From: Pseudomonas peli
GTDB taxonomy: Bacteria; Pseudomonadota; Gammaproteobacteria; Pseudomonadales; Pseudomonadaceae
Length of the DNA stretch: 54,519 nt
Assembly (NCBI RefSeq): GCF_900099645.1
Contig: NZ_FMTL01000008.1
Coordinates: 1-54,519 of the forward strand
Direction: 5' to 3'
Position numbers and translations under genes: made by a program. Within the stretch, counting starts at the first letter, position 1. Every line of letters begins with the position of its first letter. The notes under the pieces are model-generated. The model had not been told where the DNA came from and searched no databases. It was given only the letters and a program-made list of their open reading frames with translations. Below are positions 22,955 to 31,933 of this stretch, in pieces.

Positions 22955-24337
22955 CTAGATCACCCGGGAAAAACGCTGCTGATTTAGCTCGCTAAGATAG
23001 CGATCAAACAGCATGCACAGCGAGCGCACCAGTAGGCGGCCTGCGGGGCGTACCTCGATGCCCTGGGCATTCAGCTCGATCAACCCATCACTGGCCATCT
23101 GCTGCAGCTGCGGCCAGACCTCGGCGAAGTAATTGCGAAAATCGATGGCGTAGGCCTGCTCGATATCTGCAAAGCGCAGCTGAAAATGACAGATCAGCTG
23201 TTGAATCACCGCCCGGCGCACGCGGTCGTCGGCATCGCAGTGCAGGCCGCGCAGGGTGGCCAGTTCGCTGTGGCCAAGGCTGTCCTGGTATTTGCTCAGG
23301 TCGCTGTTGTTCTGGCAGTAAAGTTCGCCAATCTGGCTGATCGATGAAACCCCCAGGCCAATCAGGTCGCAATGACCGTGGGTGGTGTAGCCCTGGAAGT
23401 TGCGTTGCAGGCTGCCATCTTCCTGGGCGCTGGCCAGTTCGTCGTCGGGCAGGGCGAAGTGATCCATGCCGATATAGCGGTAACCGGCGGCGCTCAGTTG
23501 CTCAATGCTGGCCTGCAGCATGGCCAGCTTGTCGCCAGGACTCGGCAGGTCGCTGGTGTTGATCCGCCGCTGCGGCATAAAGCGCTCCGGCAGGTGGGCA
23601 TAGTTGAACAGCGACAGGCGATCAGGTTGCAGGGCAATCACCTCGGCCACGGTGCGGGCGAAGCGCTCCGGTGTTTGCAGCGGCAGGCCGTAGATCAGGT
23701 CGATGTTCACCGAGCGGAACTGCAGGGTGCGCGCGGCTTCGACGATGGCGCGGGTTTCCTCCAGGGTCTGCAAACGATTGACCGCGCGCTGTACGGCAGG
23801 GTCGAGGTCTTGCACGCCCAGGCTGACGCGGTTGAAACCCAGCTCACGGAGCAGGCCCATGGTCGACCAATCGGCTTCGCGCGGGTCAATTTCAATGCTG
23901 TAGTCGCCGCTATCGTCATCCAGCAGGTTGAAGTGCTGGCGCAGGTGGCTCATCAGGTGGCGCAGTTCATCGTGACTGAGAAAGGTCGGCGTGCCGCCGC
24001 CGAAGTGCAGCTGCTCGACTTTCTGCTGTGGGTCGAGGTGACGGCTGATGATCTCGATTTCGCGTTCGAGTTTTTCCAGATAGGGCTGGGCGCGGCCGCG
24101 ATCCTTAGTGATTACCTTGTTGCAGGCGCAGTAGTAGCAAATGTGCGCGCAGAACGGGATGTGCACATACAGCGACAGCGGTCGCAGCGCTTTGCGGCTG
24201 TCACGCAGGGCGTGCAGCAGGTCGAACTGGCTGATGCGCTCATGGAACTGCACAGCCGTCGGATAGGATGTATAGCGCGGGCCTGCTTGGTCGTAGCGGC
24301 GGATTAGCGAGCTGTCCCACTGGATGGCGTTGAGCAT
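22955..24337 (-). CDS. hemN: oxygen-independent coproporphyrinogen III oxidase HemN
   Basis: HemN (460 residues) is a radical SAM enzyme that decarboxylates coproporphyrinogen III in haem synthesis without oxygen. The 4Fe-4S motif is C63-x3-C67-x2-C70, followed by C72, near the start (HIPFCAHICYYCAC). GGGTPTFL and the DLIYGLPLQT stretch are typical of true HemN rather than the HemW-type paralogue. An Anr-type box lies 63-76 bp upstream of the ATG. It would supply haem for the cbb3 oxidases encoded nearby. Confidence 0.96.
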   Translation of the reverse strand: MLNAIQWDSSLIRRYDQAGPRYTSYPTAVQFHERISQFDLLHALRDSRKALRPLSLYVHIPFCAHICYYCACNKVITKDRGRAQPYLEKLEREIEIISRHLDPQQKVEQLHFGGGTPTFLSHDELRHLMSHLRQHFNLLDDDSGDYSIEIDPREADWSTMGLLRELGFNRVSLGVQDLDPAVQRAVNRLQTLEETRAIVEAARTLQFRSVNIDLIYGLPLQTPERFARTVAEVIALQPDRLSLFNYAHLPERFMPQRRINTSDLPSPGDKLAMLQASIEQLSAAGYRYIGMDHFALPDDELASAQEDGSLQRNFQGYTTHGHCDLIGLGVSSISQIGELYCQNNSDLSKYQDSLGHSELATLRGLHCDADDRVRRAVIQQLICHFQLRFADIEQAYAIDFRNYFAEVWPQLQQMASDGLIELNAQGIEVRPAGRLLVRSLCMLFDRYLSELNQQRFSRVI

Positions 24338-24399
24338 GCGGGTATTCCCGGTTTGGCTATCAATACCGGGCAGTCTATGAGCGGTGCGCCTGAGGTGTT

Positions 24400-24413
24400 T
24401 TGACTTGTATCAA
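24400..24413 (-). promoter_or_regulatory. Anr/FNR box upstream of hemN
   Basis: TTGACTTGTATCAA matches the consensus TTGAT-N4-ATCAA at 9 of 10 fixed positions. Centred 69-70 bp before hemN, it would place the transcription start near 24365 if it acts at -41.5. Confidence 0.8.
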
Positions 24414-24428
24414 GCGCCCGCTGATCGC

Positions 24429-25112
24429 TTAGTGGCCCATCAACCAGTGCTGGTGCGGTCCAGGCAGGGTCCACAGACCAAAAAGGATTACCAGAATGCC
24501 GCCGGCCATACGCACGCCTTGTTTGCGCAGCAGGGCAGTCAGGCGTTCGGCGGCCATGCCGGTGGCCAGCAGCACCGGCAGAGTGCCGAGACCAAAAGCA
24601 AACATCAGAGCAGCGCTGTCGACTGCATTACCTTGGCTGGCGGCCCACAGCAGGGTGCTGTAGACCAGGCCGCAGGGCAGCCAACCCCACAGGCTGCCGA
24701 GTATCAAAGCGCGCGGCAGGCTGGTGACCGGCATAAAGCGTCGGGTTAGCGGTTGGATATAGCGCCAGAGGCCTCGACCGAGGGCTTCGATACGGGTCAG
24801 GCCACTCCACCAGCCTGCCAGATACAGCCCCATGGCGATCAGCAGTAACGCCGCAATTACTCGCAGGCCCATGACCAAAGGGCTATTGGCTAATGCCCAG
24901 CCCGCCAGCCCCAGCAGCAGGCCGGCCAGGCTGTAACTGAAGATGCGTCCCAGGTTGTAGGCCAGCAGTAGCTGAAAGCGTTGTGCGCGCTGCTCGGGTG
25001 GGATGGCCAGGGTCAGGGCGCCCATCAGGCCGCCGCACATGCCCAGGCAGTGGCCGCCACCGAGCAGGCCGAGGATCAGCGCTGAAACCAGCAGCGGCAG
25101 TAGCTCAAGCAC
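24429..25112 (-). CDS. TauE/UreH-type membrane protein (sulfite exporter or metal transport family)
   Basis: This is a 227-residue inner-membrane protein with six hydrophobic helices. The N-terminal GGGHCLGMCGGLMGAL motif and the later LWGWLPCGLVYSTLLWAA contain paired cysteines like the DsbD-related UreH/cytochrome c biogenesis proteins. Genes of this kind often accompany cco clusters and may help copper delivery or redox balance; that is inference. The GTG start at 25112 overlaps the end of ccoS by 8 nt, so it belongs to the ccoGHIS operon. Its start is less certain than the rest. Confidence 0.85.
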   Translation of the reverse strand: MLELLPLLVSALILGLLGGGHCLGMCGGLMGALTLAIPPEQRAQRFQLLLAYNLGRIFSYSLAGLLLGLAGWALANSPLVMGLRVIAALLLIAMGLYLAGWWSGLTRIEALGRGLWRYIQPLTRRFMPVTSLPRALILGSLWGWLPCGLVYSTLLWAASQGNAVDSAALMFAFGLGTLPVLLATGMAAERLTALLRKQGVRMAGGILVILFGLWTLPGPHQHWLMGH

Positions 25113-25323
25113 CGGGCTTGTCCTGCTGCGAGTCTTTGGGCTGGTCTTGTTGTTGCTGGCTTACGGCTGCGGTGTGCTTGGGGTCTTCATCGTCGAACAG
25201 GATGCTATGAGCCGGGCCGTCGAGGTCGTCGTACTGACCGCTGTCCACCGCCCAGAAGAACAGCCAGATGGCAAAGCCGACCAGGGCAATGGCGACCGGG
25301 ATCAGGATATAGAGGGCGGGCAT
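25105..25323 (-). CDS. ccoS: cbb3 oxidase assembly protein CcoS
   Basis: CcoS (72 residues) is a single-pass membrane protein needed to insert cofactors into cbb3 oxidase. It has an N-terminal helix ALYILIPVAIALVGFAIWLFFWAV followed by the family signature SGQYDDLDGPAHSILFDDE. The tail is Gln-rich and poorly conserved. It starts 3 nt after the 92-residue membrane protein gene, within the ccoG-H-I-S operon. Confidence 0.94.
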   Translation of the reverse strand: MPALYILIPVAIALVGFAIWLFFWAVDSGQYDDLDGPAHSILFDDEDPKHTAAVSQQQQDQPKDSQQDKPGA

Positions 25324-25326
25324 GGC

Positions 25327-25605
25327 TTAGTGGCTCCGGCGCAAGAGTTGCCGCAGATCGAGACTGGCAACTGGGAAGAGTCTGTCAGGGCTGCGGCCGG
25401 TCAGCGCGACGAAGGCAAACAGAGCATTAAGGAAAAGCATGATCAGGGTATCCGGCAGACTGTCAGTAAACAGGCTGCTGAGTGTGGTCTGCTGACGGAT
25501 CAACGCGGTGGCAAAGTGGTAGGCCATAAACAGCTGCAGGCTTACCAGCATTACGGCTAATAAGCGCACCCACCAGGCAATCTTGCCAGTCACGTTGTTT
25601 CGCAT
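25327..25605 (-). CDS. small two-helix membrane protein in the ccoGHIS operon
   Basis: This 92-residue protein has two hydrophobic segments, WWVRLLAVMLVSLQLFMAYHFATAL and LIMLFLNALFAFVALTG, and a basic C-terminus. GAGGT lies before the ATG. It is sandwiched between ccoI (38-nt gap) and ccoS (3-nt gap), so it is certainly co-transcribed. I do not know it as a named assembly factor. A helper in oxidase assembly is inferred only from position. Confidence 0.75.
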   Translation of the reverse strand: MRNNVTGKIAWWVRLLAVMLVSLQLFMAYHFATALIRQQTTLSSLFTDSLPDTLIMLFLNALFAFVALTGRSPDRLFPVASLDLRQLLRRSH

Positions 25606-25643
25606 AAGACCTCGCCGAGCGTTTTAGTGGGCTGTTTGACAGC

Positions 25644-28052
25644 TTACTGCCGGGGCAGGCGAGTCAGGCGCAGCGCGTTTACCACCACCACCAGTGAGCT
25701 GACTGACATACCCAGCGCGGCCCAGATCGGAGTGATCCAGCCAATGGCGGCGAAGGGCAGTACCAGGCCATTGTACAGGCTGGCCCAGGCGAGGTTCTCG
25801 ATGATGATGTGGCGGGTTCGTTGCGCCATGTGTAGAGCTTGCACCAGGCTGCTCAGACGGTTGGATAGGAGCACGGCATCAGCGCTGGTTTTGGCCAGGT
25901 CGGTGGCGCTGCCCATGGCCACGCTGATGTCGGCGGCGGCTAACACGGGCACATCGTTAACCCCGTCACCCAGCATCAGTACCCGACGGCCTTGGCTGTG
26001 CAGCTGCTTCAATACCTCAAGCTTGGCATCTGGCGTGAGGCCACCACGGGCGTCTGTTATACCCAGCTGGCGTGCCACTTCGCCGACCATGGGTGAGCTG
26101 TCGCCGGACAACAGCATGATCTGCCAACCTTTGCTCTTGGCCATGTCGATCAGTTGCGGGGCATCTTCACGTAGGCGGTCATTCAATACAAACCAGGCCA
26201 GCGGCCCTTGCTCATCCCCCAGCAGCAGCCATTGGCCATGTTCACTGGCAATCTTTGGCACGGGCTGAGCACTCAACGCACAGACGAAACTGGCTTCGCC
26301 AATACGCAGTACTCGGTTGCCAACCCGTCCTTGCAGGCCCAAGCCCGGATGGCTGTCGACCGCTTCGGCGGCTTCTGGTGCCTGGCCGAAGGCGCGGGCG
26401 ATTGGATGTTCAGAGCGGTTTTCCAGCGCGGCGGCCAATGCGAGGCAGCTGTCGGCATCCAGCTCGCGTAGAGGATGAATGGCACCAAGGGTCAGGCGAC
26501 CTTCGGTGAGGGTGCCGGTCTTGTCCAGCACCAGGGTGTCAATTTGATTGAGTCCTTCGAGTACATGGCCGCGGGTCAGCAGCATGCCCAGTTTGTGCAG
26601 GGAACCCGTGGCGGCGGTCAGAGCAGTGGGCGTGGCCAGGGCGAGCGCGCAAGGGCAGGTGGCGACCAGCAAGGAAAGCACGATCCAGAACGCGCGTGAC
26701 GGGTCGAGTTGCCACCAAACCAGACCGACGATGGCGGCTACCACCAGAACTATCAGCAGGAACCACTGCGCAACATTGTCGGCCAATACCGCTAGGCGTG
26801 GTTTGTCACTCTGCGCGCGCTCCAGCAGTCGAACGATGGCCGATAGGCGTGTGGCATCACCAAGCGCCTGGACTTCAATCTGCAGCGGGCCTTCGACGTT
26901 AAGGGTGCCCGCCGTGACGCTGTCGCCCGTGTTACGCGGTTGCGGCAGGTATTCACCGGTCAGCAACGATTCATCCACGCTCGACTGGCCCTGAACAATG
27001 CGGCCATCAGCGGGTAGCAGGGCGCCGGGGGGGACCAGCACTTGATCGCCAATGTGCAGTTCACTCAGCAGAATGCGCTGGCTCTGGCCGTCTGCATCCA
27101 GGCGCAAACAAGAAGCTGGCAGCAGGTTGACCAGCTGCGCGGTGGCGGCTGCTGTGCGCTCACGGGCGCGGCGTTCTAGGTAGCGGCCGGCCAATAGAAA
27201 CAGCGCGAACATGCCCACTGCGTCGAAATACAGTTCACCCTGGCCCGTCACCGTCGACCAGATACCGGCGATATATGCACCGCCAATCGCCAGGGATACC
27301 GACACATCCATGGTCAGGTGGCGGGTGCGCAGGTCACGCAGCGCACCCCTGAAGAATTGCCCACAGCAGTAGAAGACTATCGGTGTGGTGAGAAACAGGC
27401 TGACCCAGCGCAGGATCTTGTCCAGCTCGGGGCTGAGGTCGATGTTGAATTCCGGCCAAGTGGCCATGGTTGCCATCATCACCTGCATCCACAGCATGCC
27501 TGCCACGCCCAGTTCGCGCATGGCGCGGCGGTTCTCGCGCTGCAGCTGTTCAGCGGCGGCATCCGCCTGCCAAGGGTGAGCGGCATACCCGATCTTGCGC
27601 AGCGTTTTGAGCAGGCCGCTGAGCGGCAGTTGACTGTCGGCCCAGCGCACCTGCAATCGGTGGTTGGATAAGTTGAGGCGCGCCTCGCTGACACCCGGCA
27701 GGCTGCGCAGGTGCTTCTCGATCAGCCAGCCACAAGCGGCGCAACTGATCCCTTCGATCAGCAGGCAGGTTTCGCTGAGTTCGCCGTCGTGCTCGACAAA
27801 GGGTTGTTGCACGTCGCGGCGGTCGTACAGCGCCAATTCATCCGGTAACGCCTGAGGCAGGCTTTGCGGATTGGCGGCGCTTTCGCTGCGGTGTTTGTAA
27901 TAGTGCTCCAGACCGCCGCTGACGATGGCATCAGCCACTGCCTGACAGCCCGGACAACACATTTCACGGGTTGCGCCCAGTACCTGAGCCTGGAAACGGC
28001 TGCCGGCAGGAACCGGCAGGCCACAGTGATAGCAGGGAGTTGGCGTGCTCAT
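25644..28052 (-). CDS. ccoI: copper-translocating P-type ATPase CcoI
   Basis: CcoI (802 residues) moves copper across the inner membrane for assembly of the cbb3 CuB site. The N-terminus has Cys-rich motifs CYHCG (7-11) and CCPGC. A heavy-metal-associated domain with CAACGW follows, then eight membrane helices with the transport motif CPC (about 466). The phosphorylated aspartate is in DKTGT (about 509), and the nucleotide region includes GDGVNDVPVL. The extra N-terminal zinc-ribbon-like part distinguishes CcoI/CtpA2 from CopA exporters. It follows ccoH by 8 nt. Confidence 0.96.
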   Translation of the reverse strand: MSTPTPCYHCGLPVPAGSRFQAQVLGATREMCCPGCQAVADAIVSGGLEHYYKHRSESAANPQSLPQALPDELALYDRRDVQQPFVEHDGELSETCLLIEGISCAACGWLIEKHLRSLPGVSEARLNLSNHRLQVRWADSQLPLSGLLKTLRKIGYAAHPWQADAAAEQLQRENRRAMRELGVAGMLWMQVMMATMATWPEFNIDLSPELDKILRWVSLFLTTPIVFYCCGQFFRGALRDLRTRHLTMDVSVSLAIGGAYIAGIWSTVTGQGELYFDAVGMFALFLLAGRYLERRARERTAAATAQLVNLLPASCLRLDADGQSQRILLSELHIGDQVLVPPGALLPADGRIVQGQSSVDESLLTGEYLPQPRNTGDSVTAGTLNVEGPLQIEVQALGDATRLSAIVRLLERAQSDKPRLAVLADNVAQWFLLIVLVVAAIVGLVWWQLDPSRAFWIVLSLLVATCPCALALATPTALTAATGSLHKLGMLLTRGHVLEGLNQIDTLVLDKTGTLTEGRLTLGAIHPLRELDADSCLALAAALENRSEHPIARAFGQAPEAAEAVDSHPGLGLQGRVGNRVLRIGEASFVCALSAQPVPKIASEHGQWLLLGDEQGPLAWFVLNDRLREDAPQLIDMAKSKGWQIMLLSGDSSPMVGEVARQLGITDARGGLTPDAKLEVLKQLHSQGRRVLMLGDGVNDVPVLAAADISVAMGSATDLAKTSADAVLLSNRLSSLVQALHMAQRTRHIIIENLAWASLYNGLVLPFAAIGWITPIWAALGMSVSSLVVVVNALRLTRLPRQ

Positions 28053-28060
28053 CGGTGCGC

Positions 28061-28585
28061 TTATTGAGCATCCCCGAGGAGGATGTTCTGCCCGCTTTTC
28101 ACGTTTTCTTCTTCAAACAGGCGCCAGTCCTTGCCGCCTTCCTGGCCGACCAGCTCCACAAAACGACGGCCTTGCACGGCATCGATCATCTGGCCGCTGT
28201 AACTGCCATCGGCCTGCGGCTGCAGAATCACCCGGCGGTCACGTTCGGGTTGCGTTGGCGAGATCAGGTTAAGCACCAGCTGCTGTGGACGGCTGTTGCC
28301 GCTCAGTTGCAGGGTCGCAGTGCCGTTTTCATCGTTGAGCAGCAGGGTGGCATGCAGCTTCAGGCGAATAGCGTGATTTTCCCGCTCCAGTGACTGGTTG
28401 ATGCCTTTGCCGACATCGTAATAGTCATCGGAGATCAGCCCCGGCGGGTTCTTCGTGGCGATGGTCAGCAGGGTCAGCCCCTGCACCACTGAATAGGCCA
28501 ACAGGCCAATCAGGAACCAGGGCCAGAATTGCTTGTACCAGGGCTTGATGATCTCAGCGTTCTTTTCAGCTATGGGCTCAGTCAT
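28061..28585 (-). CDS. ccoH: cbb3 oxidase assembly protein CcoH (FixH)
   Basis: CcoH (174 residues) is a membrane-anchored factor that associates with the oxidase and assists assembly. After a charged N-terminus, one helix (FWPWFLIGLLAYSVVQGLTLLTI) precedes a periplasmic domain with the FixH signature DDYYDVGKGIN and a beta-rich LRLKLHATLLLND region. It lies 12 nt after ccoG and 8 nt before ccoI. Confidence 0.94.
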   Translation of the reverse strand: MTEPIAEKNAEIIKPWYKQFWPWFLIGLLAYSVVQGLTLLTIATKNPPGLISDDYYDVGKGINQSLERENHAIRLKLHATLLLNDENGTATLQLSGNSRPQQLVLNLISPTQPERDRRVILQPQADGSYSGQMIDAVQGRRFVELVGQEGGKDWRLFEEENVKSGQNILLGDAQ

Positions 28586-28597
28586 GGTCTTCTCTAA

Positions 28598-30010
28598 TCA
28601 GCGCACGCTCGGGCCGATAAAGCGGCTGGCGGCGTCGGTTTTGATACTTGGATCATCCACCGAGTGCAGGTGGAAGGTGATTTCATTGGTGCTAGAAGGC
28701 AGTTTTTCAGGGTCGATGGACAATTCGACCGGTAGCGACAGTACCTCGCCTGCGATCGCTTTGATTTCGCGCTTGCCTTCGTACACCAGGCCGTCGAGGC
28801 CGTCGGCTTCGATCAGGTACGTGACCTCGTGCTGGGCCTTGTTCATGATCTTCAGGGTGTAGACGTTCTCGATCCGGCCTTCTTCGTTCTCGCGGTAGAG
28901 CACGCGGTCCTTGAGTACATCCAGCTCCACCAGCGAACGATCGGCGATAGCCCAGGCGAACACGCAGAGCATCGCCAGCAGGGCGATGGCATAACCGATC
29001 AGGCGTGGCCGCACCAGGTTGGTCTTCTGGCCAGACAGGTTGTGCTCGGTGGTGTAACTGATCAGCCCTTTCGGGTAGTTCATTTTCTCCATGATGCTGT
29101 CGCAGGCATCGACGCACGCGGCGCAGCCGATGCATTCGATCTGTAGGCCGTCACGGATGTCGATGCCAGTGGGGCAGACGTGTACGCACATTTTGCAGTC
29201 GATGCAGTCACCCAGGCCCTCGGCCTTGTAGTCCGCATCACGCTTGCGTGGGCCACGGTGTTCGCCGCGGCGTGGGTCATAGGAGACGATCAGGGTGTCC
29301 TGGTCGAACATCACGCTTTGGAAGCGCGCGTAGGGGCACATGTAGATGCACACTTGCTCGCGCAGGTAGCCGGCGTTGCCGTAGGTCGCAAGGGTAAAGA
29401 AACCCACCCAGAACAGTGCCCAGCCACCGGCTTGCAAAGTGAACAGTTCGGGGATCAGCTCGCGAATTGGCGTGAAGTAGCCGACGAAGGTGATGGCTGT
29501 GACCAGTGACACGCCAACCCAGATGCTGTGTTTAGCCAGCTTGCGGAGAAATTTCTGCGTGGTCATCGGCGCTTTATCGAGCTTCATGCGTTGGTTGCGA
29601 TCACCTTCAGTGACTTTCTCCGCCCACATGAATACCCAGGTGAAGACGCTCTGTGGGCAGGTGTAGCCGCACCACACGCGACCGGCGAATACGGTAATAA
29701 AAAACAGGCCGAAGGCGGCGATGATCAGCAGCGCGGAGAGCAGGACGAAATCCTGCGGCCAATAGGTCGAGCCAAAGATATAAAACTTGCGCTCCGGCAG
29801 GTTCCACCAGACGGCCTGACGGCCGTTCCAGGTCAACCATACGGTGCCGAAGTACAACAGGAAGAGGGCTGCGCCACCGAGCATACGCAAGTTGCGGAAA
29901 ATGCCGGTGAAGGAGCGGGTGTAGATTTTTTCGCGGTTGGCGTACAGGTCAACAACTTCGACCTTGGCCGGGGCAGGGGTGACGTCTTTAACTGGAATCT
30001 GTGCGCTCAT
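28598..30010 (-). CDS. ccoG: ferredoxin-like cupric reductase CcoG (FixG)
   Basis: CcoG (470 residues) is a membrane iron-sulfur protein; in characterised systems it reduces Cu(II) for cbb3 assembly. Four to five membrane helices are followed by ferredoxin motifs CIDCKMCVHVCPTGIDI and CIGCAACVDACD, plus VWCGYTCPQSVFTW and CIYMCPYARFQ. The C-terminal part is an Ig-like domain outside the membrane. It begins the ccoG-H-I-S operon, 136 nt downstream of ccoP of cluster 1. Confidence 0.96.
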   Translation of the reverse strand: MSAQIPVKDVTPAPAKVEVVDLYANREKIYTRSFTGIFRNLRMLGGAALFLLYFGTVWLTWNGRQAVWWNLPERKFYIFGSTYWPQDFVLLSALLIIAAFGLFFITVFAGRVWCGYTCPQSVFTWVFMWAEKVTEGDRNQRMKLDKAPMTTQKFLRKLAKHSIWVGVSLVTAITFVGYFTPIRELIPELFTLQAGGWALFWVGFFTLATYGNAGYLREQVCIYMCPYARFQSVMFDQDTLIVSYDPRRGEHRGPRKRDADYKAEGLGDCIDCKMCVHVCPTGIDIRDGLQIECIGCAACVDACDSIMEKMNYPKGLISYTTEHNLSGQKTNLVRPRLIGYAIALLAMLCVFAWAIADRSLVELDVLKDRVLYRENEEGRIENVYTLKIMNKAQHEVTYLIEADGLDGLVYEGKREIKAIAGEVLSLPVELSIDPEKLPSSTNEITFHLHSVDDPSIKTDAASRFIGPSVR

Positions 30011-30146
30011 CAGTTTGTACCACGGCGGTTGATTGGCTGCCCTGGTCGATACGTGCCGGCCGGGGTCATACGGGCTCTTGCGCTATGGTACGCCTGACGA
30101 TTGCCCAGCAGGTGCGACCTGCGGTCGCGCCTGCCAGGCAGGAGAA

Positions 30147-31136
30147 TTACTTCTCGATTTTTGCTTGCGACAGGCTGTACACGTAAGCCGCTAGCAGATG
30201 CACTTTATCGTTGCCCAAGAAATCAGCTTGGGCGGGCATCTTGCCGTTACGGCCGTAGCGCAGAGTTTGTTGCACCTGAGCAAAACTGGAGCCGTAGAGC
30301 CAGATTTTGTCGGTCAGGTTAGGTGCGCCCATGGCCTGTTGGCCCTTACCTTCAGCGCCATGACAGACTGCACAATTGGTCGCGAAAATGTTTTGACCTG
30401 CGGCAAGGTCAACTTCGATACCTTCCGGATTTTTCAAGCCAGACAGGGTGCGAATGTAGCCGGCAACGTTACGGATGCCTTCTTCGCCGATGCTGTCCTT
30501 CCACGCTGGCATCGCCGCCTGACGGCCGGCCATGATGGTGGTTTTGATGGTTTCCGGCTCGCCGCCATACAACCAATCATTGTCAGTCAGGTTCGGGAAG
30601 CCATATGCGCCCTTGGCATCAGAGCCGTGGCAGACCGAGCAGTTGGAGGCAAACAGGCGGCCGCCCATTTTCAACGCTTGCTCGTCCTGAGCCACTTGCT
30701 CGATCGGCATGGCAGCATATTTGGCAAAGATCGGGCCGTACTGGCTTTCAGCCTTGGCCATTTCCTTTTCCCACTGATGCACACCGGTCCAGCCTGCATT
30801 GCGCTCGGCACCACCAGCAATTTCGATGTTCGTTGCGAAAGGCTTCTTCGCTTCGGTATCGAGGTATTCATAGCCTGGCAGCAGACCTTTCCAGTTACCC
30901 AGGCCCGGGTAGAGCGCCAGGTAGCCGAGGGCGAAGATGATGGTGCCAACAAACAGCATGAACCACCACTTGGGCAGCGGGTTGTCGAACTCTTCGATAC
31001 CGTCGAAGGAGTGGCCGACAGTTTCTTCGGTGGTTTCTTCGCGCTGGCCCTTGCGGGTGCCGAAGATCAGCCAAGTCAGGGCAAAGATGGTGCCCAGAGA
31101 CAGAATGGTTACGTACCAACTCCAGAACGTGGTCAT
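30147..31136 (-). CDS. ccoP: cytochrome cbb3 oxidase subunit III CcoP, cluster 1
   Basis: CcoP (329 residues) is the dihaem c subunit that passes electrons to CcoO. It has a short N-terminal helix, a second one (WWFMLFVGTIIFALGYLALYP), and two c-type haem sites, CSVCHG and CAVCHG, in the periplasmic part. Its ATG overlaps the ccoQ stop (ATGA). Compared with the cluster 2 copy it is 17 residues longer, mainly an insertion around EYLDTEAKKPFATNIEIAGG. Confidence 0.96.
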   Translation of the reverse strand: MTTFWSWYVTILSLGTIFALTWLIFGTRKGQREETTEETVGHSFDGIEEFDNPLPKWWFMLFVGTIIFALGYLALYPGLGNWKGLLPGYEYLDTEAKKPFATNIEIAGGAERNAGWTGVHQWEKEMAKAESQYGPIFAKYAAMPIEQVAQDEQALKMGGRLFASNCSVCHGSDAKGAYGFPNLTDNDWLYGGEPETIKTTIMAGRQAAMPAWKDSIGEEGIRNVAGYIRTLSGLKNPEGIEVDLAAGQNIFATNCAVCHGAEGKGQQAMGAPNLTDKIWLYGSSFAQVQQTLRYGRNGKMPAQADFLGNDKVHLLAAYVYSLSQAKIEK

Positions 31137-31318
31137 TGGTTATTGCTCCTGGAAGATTGCTCGTCACGCTCGTTGGGTTTGGGATCGTCGGCGAAGGGCA
31201 GGTTGGCGGCCTCGTCGAAGCTGGATTTACGCTTGCTGCTGTAGGCCCAGAGCACCACGCCAATAAAGGCGATGAACACCACTGCTGTGCCTATGCCACG
31301 AATAGTCCCGATGTCCAT
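31133..31318 (-). CDS. ccoQ: cytochrome cbb3 oxidase subunit IV CcoQ, cluster 1
   Basis: CcoQ (61 residues) is a single-helix protein that stabilises the oxidase. The helix is TAVVFIAFIGVVLWAYSSKRK, followed by an acidic tail with FADDPKP. It lies between ccoO (6-nt gap) and ccoP (4-nt overlap). Confidence 0.93.
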   Translation of the reverse strand: MDIGTIRGIGTAVVFIAFIGVVLWAYSSKRKSSFDEAANLPFADDPKPNERDEQSSRSNNQ

Positions 31319-31324
31319 CGCGCG

Positions 31325-31933
31325 TTACCGTTTGTTCTTGATGGAAGTGCCGAGAACCTGCAGGTACGCCACCAGTGCGTCCATTTCGGTCTTGCCTTTT
31401 ACCGCGTCCTTGGCCCCTGCGATGTCTTCATCGGTGTAGGGGATACCAAAGCCACGCATGACTTCCATCTTCTTGGCGGTGTCCTTGCCGTCGAGTTTGT
31501 GCTCGACCAGCCAAGGGTAGGCCGGCATCTTCGACTCAGGCACTACGTTGCGCGGGTTGTACAAGTGCGCACGCTGCCATTCATCCGAGTAACGACCGCC
31601 GACGCGAGCCAGGTCCGGGCCGGTACGCTTGGAACCCCACAGGAAGGGGTGATCCCAGACGCTTTCACCGGCTACCGAGTAGTGGCCATAACGTTCGGTT
31701 TCGGCACGGAACGGACGAATCATCTGCGAGTGGCAGCCGACACAGCCGTTGGCGATGTACACATCGCGGCCTTCCAGTTGCAGCGCAGTGTAAGGCTTGA
31801 GGCCTTCCACCGGCTCGTTGGTAACGTCCTGGAAAAACAGCGGAACGATTTGAGTCAGGCCACCGATGCTGACGGCCAGAACCATCAGCAGCGCCATCAG
31901 GCCAATATTCTTCTCAATGATTTCGTGTTTCAT
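31325..31933 (-). CDS. ccoO: cytochrome cbb3 oxidase subunit II CcoO, cluster 1
   Basis: CcoO (202 residues) is the monohaem cytochrome c subunit. An N-terminal anchor (IGLMALLMVLAVSIGGLTQI) precedes the haem site CVGCHSQMIRPFRAE. A later methionine in the SKMPAYPWL stretch is the usual sixth ligand. The ATG overlaps the ccoN TGA, showing coupled translation. Confidence 0.96.
   Translation of the reverse strand: MKHEIIEKNIGLMALLMVLAVSIGGLTQIVPLFFQDVTNEPVEGLKPYTALQLEGRDVYIANGCVGCHSQMIRPFRAETERYGHYSVAGESVWDHPFLWGSKRTGPDLARVGGRYSDEWQRAHLYNPRNVVPESKMPAYPWLVEHKLDGKDTAKKMEVMRGFGIPYTDEDIAGAKDAVKGKTEMDALVAYLQVLGTSIKNKR

Noticed and set aside
23372..24307. Long plus-strand open frame of about 311 codons
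   Set aside because: It is wholly antisense to hemN, whose catalytic motifs are intact. Its composition is a mirror of a high-GC gene, and it has no known domain.
30198..31244. Plus-strand open frame of about 348 codons
   Set aside because: It is antisense to ccoP and ccoQ, which are unmistakable.
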